A model generated the notes under the pieces. The model was not told the DNA's origin. It saw only the letters and a program-made list of their open reading frames with translations, and searched no databases. A stretch of DNA of 64,000 nt from Clostridia bacterium (GTDB lineage Bacteria; Bacillota; Clostridia; Christensenellales; Borkfalkiaceae), in assembly GCA_900767885.1 (NCBI GenBank), contig CAAGAU010000014.1:74197-138196 (forward strand), given 5' to 3'. Shown here piece by piece: positions 52,726-61,159 of the stretch (position 1 is the stretch's first letter; each line of letters opens with the position of its first letter). The translations under genes were made by a program, and so were the position numbers.

Positions 52726-53336
52726 GACTCTTCTTCCGCCTGACTTTTTTTAACGTACAGCGGCACGAGAGTTTCGTCGTTAAAACTCGCTTTTTCGAGG
52801 TTTGCCTCGACTGCACGCTTAAAACCTTTTACCATATCGGCTTTGACTGCGCCGAGATTATCCGCATCCTCGTCCGCGATAAGCAGATACCCGCCCTTTA
52901 TCTCGGTTATCTGCCCTACGGTTAAAAATTTCGGAGGTAAAATCATAGCGTTATTTTCGTCAAAGCCGGCAACGTAATAATTGCCGTGCCGAGCGCAGAT
53001 AAGCGTGAGTTTTTTTACGCGCTCCTCTATACTGTATGCGAGCGACTCGAAAGAAGTTACTCCCAAAACCTTTTTGTTAAGCGCATAAGCAAACGCCTTA
53101 ACCGTGGAAACGCCTATTCTTATGCCGGTAAACGATCCCGCGCCCACAGAGCAGGCAAAAACGTCTATATCCTTTGCCGTTAAACCTATTTCCGCAAGAG
53201 CGTTTTCCACCTCGCCCATAAGAGCGACCGAATGATTGAGCGCACAGTTTTCCTCGTACCTTACGCTCGTTTTCTGACCGTCGCAGGCTATCGCCGTAAG
53301 GTACGAACCGCTTGTGTCTATCGCAAGATATTTCAT
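52719..53336 (-). CDS. tsaB: tRNA threonylcarbamoyladenosine biosynthesis protein TsaB
   Basis: 205 aa ASKHA-fold protein. N-terminal YLAIDTSGSYLTAIAC, FACSVGAGSFTGIRIGVSTVKAFAYAL, the family fingerprint, and the LGVTSFESLA segment are present. It works with TsaD, TsaE and TsaC in t6A synthesis. tsaD is not in this window. Confidence 0.94.
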   Translation of the reverse strand: MKYLAIDTSGSYLTAIACDGQKTSVRYEENCALNHSVALMGEVENALAEIGLTAKDIDVFACSVGAGSFTGIRIGVSTVKAFAYALNKKVLGVTSFESLAYSIEERVKKLTLICARHGNYYVAGFDENNAMILPPKFLTVGQITEIKGGYLLIADEDADNLGAVKADMVKGFKRAVEANLEKASFNDETLVPLYVKKSQAEEESC

Positions 53337-53731
53337 AAACTTATTTTCCTTTTATCGTCGCCGAGTTTTTCTATCGTTACGATTTTTGCGTTTTCGGGCA
53401 GTACCGAAGATATATTTTCACTCCACTCCACAACGCAAATGCCGTTGCCGTAAAAATAATCGGTCAGCCCCAACGCCTCCGCGTCCTCTCCGCTTGACAG
53501 GCGGTAACAATCGAAGTGATAAAGTATTCCGTCATAATCATTCATGTAAGCGTAAGTCGGACTGGTAATTTCGTCGGTTATACCGAGAGTTTTCGCAACG
53601 CCCTTGGTAAATGCCGTCTTGCCCGCGCCCATTTCGCCGCGCAGCAATACCACGTCGCCCTTTTTCAAGGTTTTTGCATACTCTTCGGCAACTTTGACAG
53701 TTTCGTTTGCTCCGTTAGTAATAACTTCCAT
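53333..53731 (-). CDS. tsaE: tRNA threonylcarbamoyladenosine biosynthesis ATPase TsaE
   Basis: 132 aa P-loop protein. Walker A LRGEMGAGKTAFTKGVAKTLG, then EITSPTYAYMNDYDG, HFDCYRL and VVEWSEN. It overlaps tsaB by four bases. First gene of tsaE-tsaB-rimI-(hydrolase)-murF-ddl. Confidence 0.95.
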   Translation of the reverse strand: MEVITNGANETVKVAEEYAKTLKKGDVVLLRGEMGAGKTAFTKGVAKTLGITDEITSPTYAYMNDYDGILYHFDCYRLSSGEDAEALGLTDYFYGNGICVVEWSENISSVLPENAKIVTIEKLGDDKRKISL

Positions 53732-53749
53732 GATATGATTATACTATAT

Positions 53750-54301
53750 TTAAAAGATTTTGTTAAGTAAATTTTTAAGTCTTTTATACAGTAATATAGT
53801 AATTATCGCGTTCGATGTCCCTTTTATTAAATTAAGTCCGAGGGCGAACACCCAGAAATCATTAAATTGAGCCGCAGCACCGTCGCCGAAAAACAGCGGA
53901 AACAGTAAAAACCGGTTACACAAAAGACCTATTCCGCAATTTATAACTATTGCCATACAAAGCGTAATGATAACCGTTTTAAAATTGCGTTTATACTGAT
54001 AGGCTATTGCGGGCAGAATCGCAAATACCTGTACCATTATGAAATTCGCGAGTTCTCCAACACCTGCGGATGACGACATCAGTAAATGCAAACCTATCGA
54101 AATAAGCGCGACTATCTCTCCGCCGAGTGCGCCGAGCATATACGCCGACAACAATATTACCGCAAACGAAAAGTCGAGTTTAAAAAACGGCGCGGCAGGA
54201 AAAATCGGAAATTCGAGCAAGGATACCCCGAAAGCGATCGCGGCAAAAATGCCCGTCAGTGCCAGATTCTTTGCAGTAAAATAAGTCTTTTTTTCTTCCA
54301 T
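53750..54301 (-). CDS. ribU: ECF transporter S component RibU (riboflavin)
   Basis: 183 aa with five to six helices. RibU signature LEFPIFPAAPFFKLDFSFAVILLSAYMLGALGG near residue 27-60 matches the riboflavin S component. An AGAGG site precedes the ATG at 54299-54301. The FMN riboswitch in the leader confirms the substrate. It would share the ECF energy module (EcfAAT), which is not in this window. Confidence 0.9.
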   Translation of the reverse strand: MEEKKTYFTAKNLALTGIFAAIAFGVSLLEFPIFPAAPFFKLDFSFAVILLSAYMLGALGGEIVALISIGLHLLMSSSAGVGELANFIMVQVFAILPAIAYQYKRNFKTVIITLCMAIVINCGIGLLCNRFLLFPLFFGDGAAAQFNDFWVFALGLNLIKGTSNAIITILLYKRLKNLLNKIF

Positions 54302-54323
54302 AATAAAACCTCTTTATACAAAA

Positions 54324-54353
54324 GCGCGCCCCGTTAAAAAAAACGGGGCGCGC
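54324..54353 (-). terminator. Intrinsic terminator, expression platform of the FMN riboswitch
   Basis: 12-bp arms (GCGCGCCCCGTT and complement) with a six-base loop and a TTTTGTAT tail on the minus strand, just before the ribU RBS. FMN-bound aptamer would be expected to favour it. Confidence 0.8.
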
Positions 54354-54379
54354 AAAAATATCCGTAAAAATATCTTACT

Positions 54380-54621
54380 ACTTTTTTTCATCCGGACTTA
54401 CCAAATTCAAAGCAAAACGCAATTCGTTTTACTTTTCAAGGCTTACCGTCGGTGGAGCATTACTCCGTCATGAGCGCGTTCGCGCCCTCGCAGACTTCTA
54501 CTGCCGGTACCTGACAAAACGTTAATACTATTTTACACGGTATTAGTTAAAAATACAGCGTTTTTGCAAAGATTGTATTATTCTTGTCAGGCATGGGGAA
54601 TCACACCCCAACCCCAAAAGT
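54380..54621 (-). ncRNA. FMN riboswitch (RFN element) interrupted by a mobile insert
   Basis: On the minus strand the RFN blocks appear in order: P1 ACTTTT, GGGGTTGGGGTGTGATTCCCC (P2), then after the insert CCGGCAGT, GTCTGCGAG, a GCGCGAACGCGC stem (P4), GGAGTAATGCTCC (P5), ACCGACGGT, and AAGTCCGGATG followed by AAAAGT closing P1. These match the FMN consensus well. Between P2 and P3 lies an 84-bp insert (54509-54592). The P6 loop is also enlarged by an AT-rich hairpin. A promoter is placed correctly upstream. Confidence 0.87.
54509..54592 (-). mobile_element. 84-bp MITE-like insert within the FMN aptamer
   Basis: Flanked by inverted ends ACCTGACAA and GCCTGACAA. In the minus direction it begins GCCTGACAAGAATAATAC, and 14 of the next 17 bases match the right end of the 18158-18438 element (CTTTGCAAAAACGC). 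The internal TTTAACTAATAC ... GTATTAAC also has a counterpart there. It folds back on itself (CCTGACAA with TTGTCAGG), so the inserted RNA would form its own hairpin between P2 and P3. It looks like a deletion derivative of the longer element. Confidence 0.75.
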
Positions 54622-54634
54622 TATTTACGCGTAG

Positions 54635-54664
54635 AGTATACACCTTAAAAAACGGGGTTGTCAA
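54635..54664 (-). promoter_or_regulatory. Promoter of the riboswitch-ribU transcript
   Basis: TTGACA (54659-54664), an 18-bp spacer and TATACT (54635-54640). The predicted start near 54628 falls about 7 nt before the aptamer. Confidence 0.75.
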
Positions 54665-54685
54665 GCGTTTTATACGGTCGACGAC

Positions 54686-55495
54686 TTAAATACCTAATTT
54701 TTTATTTATTCGTTCGGCAACGCCGGCACAATTTTTGGCAATCACCATATCAGCAACGTGGAAAAGACTTATCACGTCGTCGCCCGATCCGGTTGCGACG
54801 GCCATAAGTTCGCCGCCGCTTTTAACGTTTGAACGCAAAAGTTTGTATTCGCCGCCGTCGCCGCGCACTCTGAATCCCGAGTTTCCGCAAAAGGAAGTTA
54901 CACCCGCCGACGATAAGACTTTAACCGCTCGCTCGACTTCTTCGGTCGAGAGCGAGCCGCATTCCACAAGCGCGGTGATTTTTACGGTTTTATTCACTTT
55001 TACGCACTTTTTAAATTCCCGTCTGATAAAATCGAAGTTACCTGCCTTAACTGCCTTTACTCCTACGGGAACGAGTATTCGGTTTGCGCCCTGCGTTGCG
55101 GCGCGCTTTACTGCAAGTTTTTTAACGCCCGAGCCTTCCTCTCCGAAGGGATAGCAAACGGCGGCAAAAATACTAAAATTATTTTTATTAACCTTTTGGC
55201 GGGTCTTAATTATATCCGACGGCAAAACGAATGCGCCGCCGAAACCGTATTCGCCCGCCTGACCGAGTTTTTCCTCGAATTCCTCGTCGTCCGTAACGGC
55301 TGTAAGGTCGCAAAAAATTTTCGCAAACAGTTTTAACGCTTTAAATTTTTTAAATTCTCTGCCGAGTTCCTCTTCGCTTTGCCCGAAAACAGTTGCAGTT
55401 TCGATTATTTCTTTTTCGGCTACCGATTTTGCAAGTTGCGCCGTTTGATCCGTTTCTTCAACCGCGATTGTCTGAGTTTCCGTTTGGTTTTCCAT
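54686..55495 (-). CDS. DeoC-like TIM-barrel protein lacking the catalytic lysines
   Basis: About 269 aa, resembling deoxyribose-phosphate aldolase. The N-terminal third is acidic and likely unstructured (ENQTETQTIAVEETDQTAQL). The barrel follows: FAAVCYPFGEEGSGVKKLAVKRA resembles the DeoC strand with its conserved glycine; KITALVECGSLSTEEVERAVKVLSSAGV is the alphabeta unit. The Schiff-base strand has GVTSFCGNSGF in place of the usual VKTSTGF, so the reactive Lys is gone, and the later VKASGG is AVATGSG. An aldolase function is therefore unlikely. A regulator or binding protein is possible. Start is the ATG at 55493-55495; no clear RBS. Confidence 0.6.
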   Translation of the reverse strand: MENQTETQTIAVEETDQTAQLAKSVAEKEIIETATVFGQSEEELGREFKKFKALKLFAKIFCDLTAVTDDEEFEEKLGQAGEYGFGGAFVLPSDIIKTRQKVNKNNFSIFAAVCYPFGEEGSGVKKLAVKRAATQGANRILVPVGVKAVKAGNFDFIRREFKKCVKVNKTVKITALVECGSLSTEEVERAVKVLSSAGVTSFCGNSGFRVRGDGGEYKLLRSNVKSGGELMAVATGSGDDVISLFHVADMVIAKNCAGVAERINKKLGI

Positions 55496-55636
55496 ACGTA
55501 TATTATTTGCGTTCGGCAACGTTTTAAACCGCCCGAATAAACGTTTTCTTTATTTTTCGACTTTTTCCTTGTTTATATTATATATTACGACTTTACCTAT
55601 AAGGTAAAATAGAGAAAAACAAAAGGAGAACCGATT

Positions 55637-55930
55637 ATGCCAAGTCCCGTCCAGGGTATTTTTTGCGTTATTCTCGTTGTAGCCGCGGCGTTTTTTACGG
55701 CGTTTACGATAAGATTTTTAAAGTTGTATAAAAAGTATAAAAAAAGCGAAGAAACCTCCGTATCGGAAGAAAAACATTCCGACGCAAAGATCTATTTTAT
55801 AAAAGAACGACTAAGTAAGCCCCGTACAAGAAGAACCCGCAAAAAACCGCAAATCGCTCTGTCGGGCATAGTAATACGCCCGGAACAGTTTAAAAAATTG
55901 ATGAACGACCACTCCGACAATGCAAAATAA
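55637..55930 (+). CDS. Small single-span membrane protein
   Basis: 97 aa, unrecognised. One N-terminal membrane helix (GIFCVILVVAAAFFTAFTIRFL) followed by a highly basic cytoplasmic part (KKYKKSEE..., SKPRTRRTRKKP) that could bind nucleic acid or lipid head groups. A strong AAAAGGAG site and a good terminator (55941-55968) mark it as a real gene. Divergent from the DeoC-like gene, with a 140-bp gap. Confidence 0.6.
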   Translation: MPSPVQGIFCVILVVAAAFFTAFTIRFLKLYKKYKKSEETSVSEEKHSDAKIYFIKERLSKPRTRRTRKKPQIALSGIVIRPEQFKKLMNDHSDNAK

Positions 55931-55940
55931 TAAAAAACAT

Positions 55941-55968
55941 AACGACCGCCACTCTCGTGGCGGTCGTT
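55941..55968. terminator. Bidirectional terminator
   Basis: 11-bp arms (AACGACCGCCA and complement), six-base loop, with AT-rich tails on both sides. It ends the small membrane protein and the convergent hypothetical membrane protein. Confidence 0.85.
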
Positions 55969-56005
55969 AAAAAATACGAATATTGCCGAAAGCAACGAAT
56001 TATCG

Positions 56006-56470
56006 CTAACTTTCGTTTTTATTTTCGTCCGAAAACGCTTTGGCATTTTTGTAACTTATTAAAATATGGCTCGGGGCGAATATCGCGGCGCATACTATGA
56101 GCGGAATATTAAGCGATAAAATTCCGCAAATCAAAAACAAAAGCGATGGGGTTACGGATAAATACAGCGACTTTCGTATGGAATTTTCCCGCCGGAAAAT
56201 AACCCAACCGGCAACGTAAGCCAAAGTTAAAACCGAACCGCAAACGAGATATGCGATAAACCCGCCGTTAAACCAAAAACCCTTGACGAGGTACGGCAAG
56301 TTTACCATTGCGAAAACGAAACACCCCGAGCGACCGATTTTTTCGGCTTTTTCCGCAGTATCGTTTTTATATAAGTTTTTAAACCCATCTTTATTAATCG
56401 CGGCAAAAATCACATTCGGTATCATAATAACCGCGACAAAAATAAGTCCGTAATAATTAAACCATTCCAT
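56006..56470 (-). CDS. Hypothetical four-helix membrane protein
   Basis: 154 aa, unrecognised. Four to five hydrophobic helices: residues 6-25 (LIFVAVIMIPNVIFAAI), 48-64, 70-92 and 105-130. Short loops with basic residues (RRENSIRKSL) suggest the N-terminus is outside. It starts 4 nt after the typA stop, so it may be co-transcribed with typA. Confidence 0.55.
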   Translation of the reverse strand: MEWFNYYGLIFVAVIMIPNVIFAAINKDGFKNLYKNDTAEKAEKIGRSGCFVFAMVNLPYLVKGFWFNGGFIAYLVCGSVLTLAYVAGWVIFRRENSIRKSLYLSVTPSLLFLICGILSLNIPLIVCAAIFAPSHILISYKNAKAFSDENKNES

Positions 56471-56474
56471 TACG

Positions 56475-58301
56475 TCAGTCTTGTTTTCTGTTCTTTGCCC
56501 ATTCCTTCATACGGAGGTCTTTGGAAAGAATCTTTTTACGAAGTCTTATGCTTTGCGGCGTAACCTCGACGAGTTCGTCATCGGCAATAAATTCAAGACA
56601 TTGTTCGAGCGAAAGCACGGTAGGAGGAATAAGTTTAAGAGCGTCGTCGCTGCCCGACGCACGGGAGTTGGTCAGATGTTTAAGTTTGCATACGTTTACG
56701 ACCAGATCGTCCTCACGCGAGTTTTCGCCTACGACTTCGCCCTCGTAGACCTTTTCGCCCGCACCGATAAACAGCGTGGAACGCTCCTGCGCGTTGAATA
56801 AGCCGTATTGCGTGGTAACGCCCGTTTCAAACACTACAAGACTGCCGCGGGTTCTGCCGGGGATATCGCCCTTGTATTCTTCGTAACCGCTGAAAACGTG
56901 GCTCATTATTCCGAAGCCCTTGGTGTCGGTAAGCATTTCGCTCCTGTAACCGAAAAGGCATCTCGCGGGGATTTTAAACTGCAGTTTAGTGCCGCCGCGG
57001 TCGTCCGCGCTCATATCTATAAGTTCGGCTTTTCTGCCGCCGAGTTTGTTCATTATCGCGCCCACGTAATCGTTAGGCACTTCTATCACCAAATCTTCGA
57101 TAGGTTCGTGGCACTTGCCGTTTATCTCTTTAAAAATAACCTTGGGGCGCGAAACCTGAAATTCGTAACCCTCGCGGCGCATATTTTCTATAAGAATGGA
57201 AAGGTGCAACTCTCCCCTGCCGAAAACTTTAAAGGTGTCAGCACTGTCGGTTTCCTCAACGCGCATGGAAACGTTTGTTTCTATCTCCTTGAAAAGGCGC
57301 GCTCTTAAGTGGCGGGAAGTAACGAACTTACCTTCCTTACCGGCAAACGGACTGTTGTTTACCATAAAATACATAGAAACGGTAGGCTCGTCTATCGCGA
57401 CGAAAGGCAACTGTTCTACGCAGTCGGGCGAACAGATAGTTTCGCCTATGTTTATTTTATCTATACCCGAAACGGCGATTATATCGCCCATTTCCGCGCT
57501 CGTAACCTCTACGCGTTTAAGTCCCTCGAACTGATAGAGTTTACCCACGCGGGAATTGGTCGTAGTCTTGTCCGTATGCACTACGGTTACGGCTTGCGCG
57601 TCGGCTATTTTGCCGCGGACTATCCTTCCTATGCCTATTCTGCCGACGTACTCGTCGTAATCGACGTTACAGATTATAGCCTGCAACGGCGCGTTAAGTT
57701 CGCCTTGCGGCGCGGGAATTTCCTCCATAATAGTATCGAGCAAAGGATTAAGATTGTCGCTTTTCACGTTTAAATCCTTTGTTGCCCAACCCTGCTTTGC
57801 GCTTGCGTAAACGACTTTGAAATCGAGTTGCTCGTCGTTTGCGCCGAGCTCTATAAACAAATCTATAACGCCGTCTATAGTAGCGTTCACGTCGCCGCCT
57901 TTATCAACTTTGTTTATGCAGACTATCGGTTTTTTATTTAAAGACAACGCTTTTTTAAGCACGTATCTCGTCTGAGGCATACAGCCTTCAACCGCGTCTA
58001 CCAGAAGCACTACGCCGTCTACCATAGAAAGTATACGCTCCACCTCACCGCCGAAATCGGCGTGTCCCGGTGTATCGATAATGTTTATCTTCGCACCCTT
58101 ATAGATAACCGCCGTGTTTTTTGCAAGTATGGTTATTCCTCTTTCGCGTTCTATATCGCCGCTGTCCATAACGCGCTCGCCGACTACCTCGTTGGAACGG
58201 AACACGTTGTTCTGTTTTAAAAGACCGTCCACCAAAGTGGTCTTGCCGTGGTCTACGTGCGCGATTATCGCGATATTTCTTATATCGTTTCTTATATCCA
58301 T
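56475..58301 (-). CDS. typA: Ribosome-associated GTPase TypA/BipA
   Basis: 608 aa. G1 AHVDHGKTTLVDGLL, G3 DTPGHADFGGEV, G4 NKVD, and the C-terminal domain with KGDIPGRTRGSLVVFETG and GEVVGENSREDDLVVNVCK. Binds ribosomes under stress or low temperature. The frame is open to 58358, but GGAG at 9 nt supports the ATG at 58299-58301. Confidence 0.95.
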   Translation of the reverse strand: MDIRNDIRNIAIIAHVDHGKTTLVDGLLKQNNVFRSNEVVGERVMDSGDIERERGITILAKNTAVIYKGAKINIIDTPGHADFGGEVERILSMVDGVVLLVDAVEGCMPQTRYVLKKALSLNKKPIVCINKVDKGGDVNATIDGVIDLFIELGANDEQLDFKVVYASAKQGWATKDLNVKSDNLNPLLDTIMEEIPAPQGELNAPLQAIICNVDYDEYVGRIGIGRIVRGKIADAQAVTVVHTDKTTTNSRVGKLYQFEGLKRVEVTSAEMGDIIAVSGIDKINIGETICSPDCVEQLPFVAIDEPTVSMYFMVNNSPFAGKEGKFVTSRHLRARLFKEIETNVSMRVEETDSADTFKVFGRGELHLSILIENMRREGYEFQVSRPKVIFKEINGKCHEPIEDLVIEVPNDYVGAIMNKLGGRKAELIDMSADDRGGTKLQFKIPARCLFGYRSEMLTDTKGFGIMSHVFSGYEEYKGDIPGRTRGSLVVFETGVTTQYGLFNAQERSTLFIGAGEKVYEGEVVGENSREDDLVVNVCKLKHLTNSRASGSDDALKLIPPTVLSLEQCLEFIADDELVEVTPQSIRLRKKILSKDLRMKEWAKNRKQD

Positions 58302-58397
58302 AGTATCTATCTCCGAAAAAACAACGCTAATTATATAATTTTTTATACTTTTTGTCAAACGCTTTATAGTGGTTATAAAAATATTTGGCTTAAACGT

Positions 58398-58427
58398 TTG
58401 GACTTTTATTTAATTTTGTGGTAATAT
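58398..58427 (+). promoter_or_regulatory. Promoter of the asparaginase operon
   Basis: TTGGAC (58398-58403), an 18-bp spacer and TAATAT (58422-58427). The predicted start is within a few bases of the ATG at 58437, so the transcript may be leaderless or nearly so. Confidence 0.55.
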
Positions 58428-58436
58428 TGATATATC

Positions 58437-59435
58437 ATGAAAAAGATTTTAACTATAGCGACGGGCGGAACGATTGCCTCCCGTCAGGACGGAAACGGTC
58501 TTACGCCCGAAATGAGTATAGACGAAATACTTTCAAAAGTAAACGTAAGCAACATTTGCAAGGCGGACGCCGTGCAACTTATGAACGTAGACAGTACTAA
58601 TATGACGCCCGAAAGGTGGCTTAAAATAGCCGACTGCATACAAAAAAATTATGACCTCTACGACGGGTTTGTAGTGTTGCACGGAACCGATACAATGGCA
58701 TATACCGCCGCCGCACTCTCGTACCTTATTCAAAACAGCCCCAAACCGATAGTCATAACCGGGTCGCAAAAACCTATCGACCGCGACGTAACCGACGCAA
58801 AAACAAACCTTTTTGACGCATTTTTATACTGTACGGATAAATACGCTTACGGCGTACAGATAGTTTTTGACGGAAAAGTAATTTCGGGTACGCGTGCAAA
58901 GAAAACGCGCAGTAAAAGTTATAATGCGTTTTCAAGCATAAACTACCCGTATAAGGCGATTATTCAGGATGGAAAAGTCATTTCCTATACACGCTCAAAG
59001 CCTAAAAAAGCACCCGCTTTTTACCGCCGGTTAGACACAAACGTTGGACTTTTCAAACTTATCCCCGCCGCCGACCCGCGCATTCTGGACGAATATTTTA
59101 AACTTTGCGACGCCGTTATTATAGAAAGTTTCGGTACGGGCGGAGTTCCCGACGGCGAAGAGTTCGGTTTTTATCCTATTATAGACAAATGGCGCAAACT
59201 CGGAAAAATAGCGGTGATGTGCACTCAGGTAGTAAACGAAGGCAGCGATATGACCGTTTACAAGGTGGGCAGAAGTTTAAAGGAAAAATACGGACTTTTA
59301 GAGTCTTACGATATGACGCCCGAAGCAGTAATCTGCAAACTTATGTGGATACTTGCGTTAACCAAAAAACGCGGCGAAGTAAGGCGTTTGTTCTATAAAA
59401 ACGTCTGTCAGGATATACTTTACGGAGAAAAATAA
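58437..59435 (+). CDS. L-asparaginase type I
   Basis: 332 aa cytoplasmic amidohydrolase. Catalytic threonines are in IATGGTIASRQDGNG and in LHGTDTMAYTAAALS. The ITGSQKPIDRDVTDAKTN segment is typical. No signal peptide. The frame lacks a Shine-Dalgarno sequence, which fits a near-leaderless mRNA. Its stop overlaps the ATG of the ABC exporter (TAATG). Confidence 0.92.
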   Translation: MKKILTIATGGTIASRQDGNGLTPEMSIDEILSKVNVSNICKADAVQLMNVDSTNMTPERWLKIADCIQKNYDLYDGFVVLHGTDTMAYTAAALSYLIQNSPKPIVITGSQKPIDRDVTDAKTNLFDAFLYCTDKYAYGVQIVFDGKVISGTRAKKTRSKSYNAFSSINYPYKAIIQDGKVISYTRSKPKKAPAFYRRLDTNVGLFKLIPAADPRILDEYFKLCDAVIIESFGTGGVPDGEEFGFYPIIDKWRKLGKIAVMCTQVVNEGSDMTVYKVGRSLKEKYGLLESYDMTPEAVICKLMWILALTKKRGEVRRLFYKNVCQDILYGEK

Positions 59436-61159
59436 TGGGAACGATTAAAAAATTCGCGGGATATTACAAACCTCATCTGAAACTTTTTATTATAGATCTT
59501 ATATGTGCGTTCGGCGTGGCGATATGTAACCTCGTATACCCCAAGGTGGCAGGAAAAATGATTGAAACGGCTAATCTCAATTACGTCCTCTTGTTTTCAG
59601 CCATACTTTTAGGTATATTCACGTTTAAAGCCTTTCTTTTATACGTCGTTACTTACTGGGGACACGTTGTAGGCGTTCGCATTCAGGGCGATATGCGCGA
59701 TGAACTTTTCCGTCATTTGCAAAAACTGCCCTTTTCATATTACGACGAAACCAAAACCGGCTCTATTATGAGCCGACTTATAAACGACCTTTTCGAAGTA
59801 AGCGAACTTGCGCATCACGGACCGGAAGATTTGTTTTTATCCGTTATAACCATAATCGGCACGCTTATAATGGTAGGATTTATCAACCCGTGGCTTGCGG
59901 TCGTATTTATAATCATTATTCCTATAATAATCGTTATTGCCGTCAAGTTAAGGCTGAGCCTTATGGAGGCGTTCAAGCGTTCACGCGAAAAGACTTCCGA
60001 AATAAACGCCGCTGTTGAAAGCGCGGTTTCGGGCATACGCGTTTCAAAAGCCTACAACGCCGAAGCACACGAAAATCAGAAATTCGCAAATGCCAACGAA
60101 GAACTTAAAAAAGCAAGAAGTTGGCAATATAAATCTATGAGCAACTTCATGGTCGTAATGAATTACGCCATGGATATACTCTACCTGTGCGCTTTCCTGG
60201 CGGGCGGAATATTCTATGCCAATTCGCTGATATCCGCCGCCGATTTAACCTCGTACGTTCTGTACGTCGCCATGCTAATCGCACCTATCCGTACGTTTAC
60301 CGCTATTTTCGAGCAGATTCAGGAAGGTATGACGGGATTTGAAAGATTCCTCGAAGTAATGGAGGTTATGCCGGAAGAAGAACCGCTCAACCCCGTAAAA
60401 GTAGGTAAACTTAAAGGCAATATAGAATTCGACAACGTAAGTTTCAGATATAAAAAAGAAACCGACGACGACAAACACCTTATACTTAACGGATTATCGC
60501 TTAAAATCGACGCCGGCAAGACCGTTGCGCTCGTAGGACCTTCGGGCGGCGGAAAAACCACGCTTTGCAACCTTATTCCGAGATTTTACGACATAGACGA
60601 AGGTAAAATAACGATAGACGATATAAACATACGCGATATGCGTATTTACGATTTACGCAAAAATATAGGCATAGTTGCGCAGGACGTGTTCATTTTCGGC
60701 GGCACGGTAAAGGAAAATATCGCTTACGGCGACTTTGACGCGACCGACGAGCAGATAATTGCCGCCGCCAAACTCGCAAATATTCACGATTTTATAACCT
60801 CGCTCGACAAAGGCTACGACACCTACGTGGGCGAGCGCGGAGTTAAGCTCTCGGGCGGACAAAAACAACGTCTTTCTATCGCTCGCGCTTTTTTGAAAAA
60901 TCCGCCGATACTTATTCTCGACGAGGCTACGAGCGCGCTCGATAACGTTACCGAAATGCAGATTCAGACCGCGCTTGAAAAACTTTCGGAAGGCAGAACC
61001 ACCCTCGTCGTGGCGCACAGGCTTTCAACGGTCAAAAACGCCGACGAAATTATAGTGCTTTCTTCCGACGGCATTGCCGAGCGCGGCACTCATGCCGAAC
61101 TTATGGCCAAAAACGGCGTTTACGCAACGCTATATAATTATCAGTTCAGAAATTTATGA
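59435..61159 (+). CDS. ABC transporter, fused membrane and ATPase domains (lipid/multidrug type)
   Basis: 574 aa half-transporter. N-terminal six-helix domain (to about residue 310), then the ATPase: Walker A VGPSGGGKTTLCNLIPRFYDIDEG near residue 365, Q-loop, signature LSGGQKQRLSIARAFLK, Walker B ILILDEATSALDN, H-loop AHRLST. Resembles MsbA-like exporters. Probably a homodimer, since no partner half is present. Overlaps the GNAT gene by four bases. Confidence 0.93.
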   Translation: MGTIKKFAGYYKPHLKLFIIDLICAFGVAICNLVYPKVAGKMIETANLNYVLLFSAILLGIFTFKAFLLYVVTYWGHVVGVRIQGDMRDELFRHLQKLPFSYYDETKTGSIMSRLINDLFEVSELAHHGPEDLFLSVITIIGTLIMVGFINPWLAVVFIIIIPIIIVIAVKLRLSLMEAFKRSREKTSEINAAVESAVSGIRVSKAYNAEAHENQKFANANEELKKARSWQYKSMSNFMVVMNYAMDILYLCAFLAGGIFYANSLISAADLTSYVLYVAMLIAPIRTFTAIFEQIQEGMTGFERFLEVMEVMPEEEPLNPVKVGKLKGNIEFDNVSFRYKKETDDDKHLILNGLSLKIDAGKTVALVGPSGGGKTTLCNLIPRFYDIDEGKITIDDINIRDMRIYDLRKNIGIVAQDVFIFGGTVKENIAYGDFDATDEQIIAAAKLANIHDFITSLDKGYDTYVGERGVKLSGGQKQRLSIARAFLKNPPILILDEATSALDNVTEMQIQTALEKLSEGRTTLVVAHRLSTVKNADEIIVLSSDGIAERGTHAELMAKNGVYATLYNYQFRNL

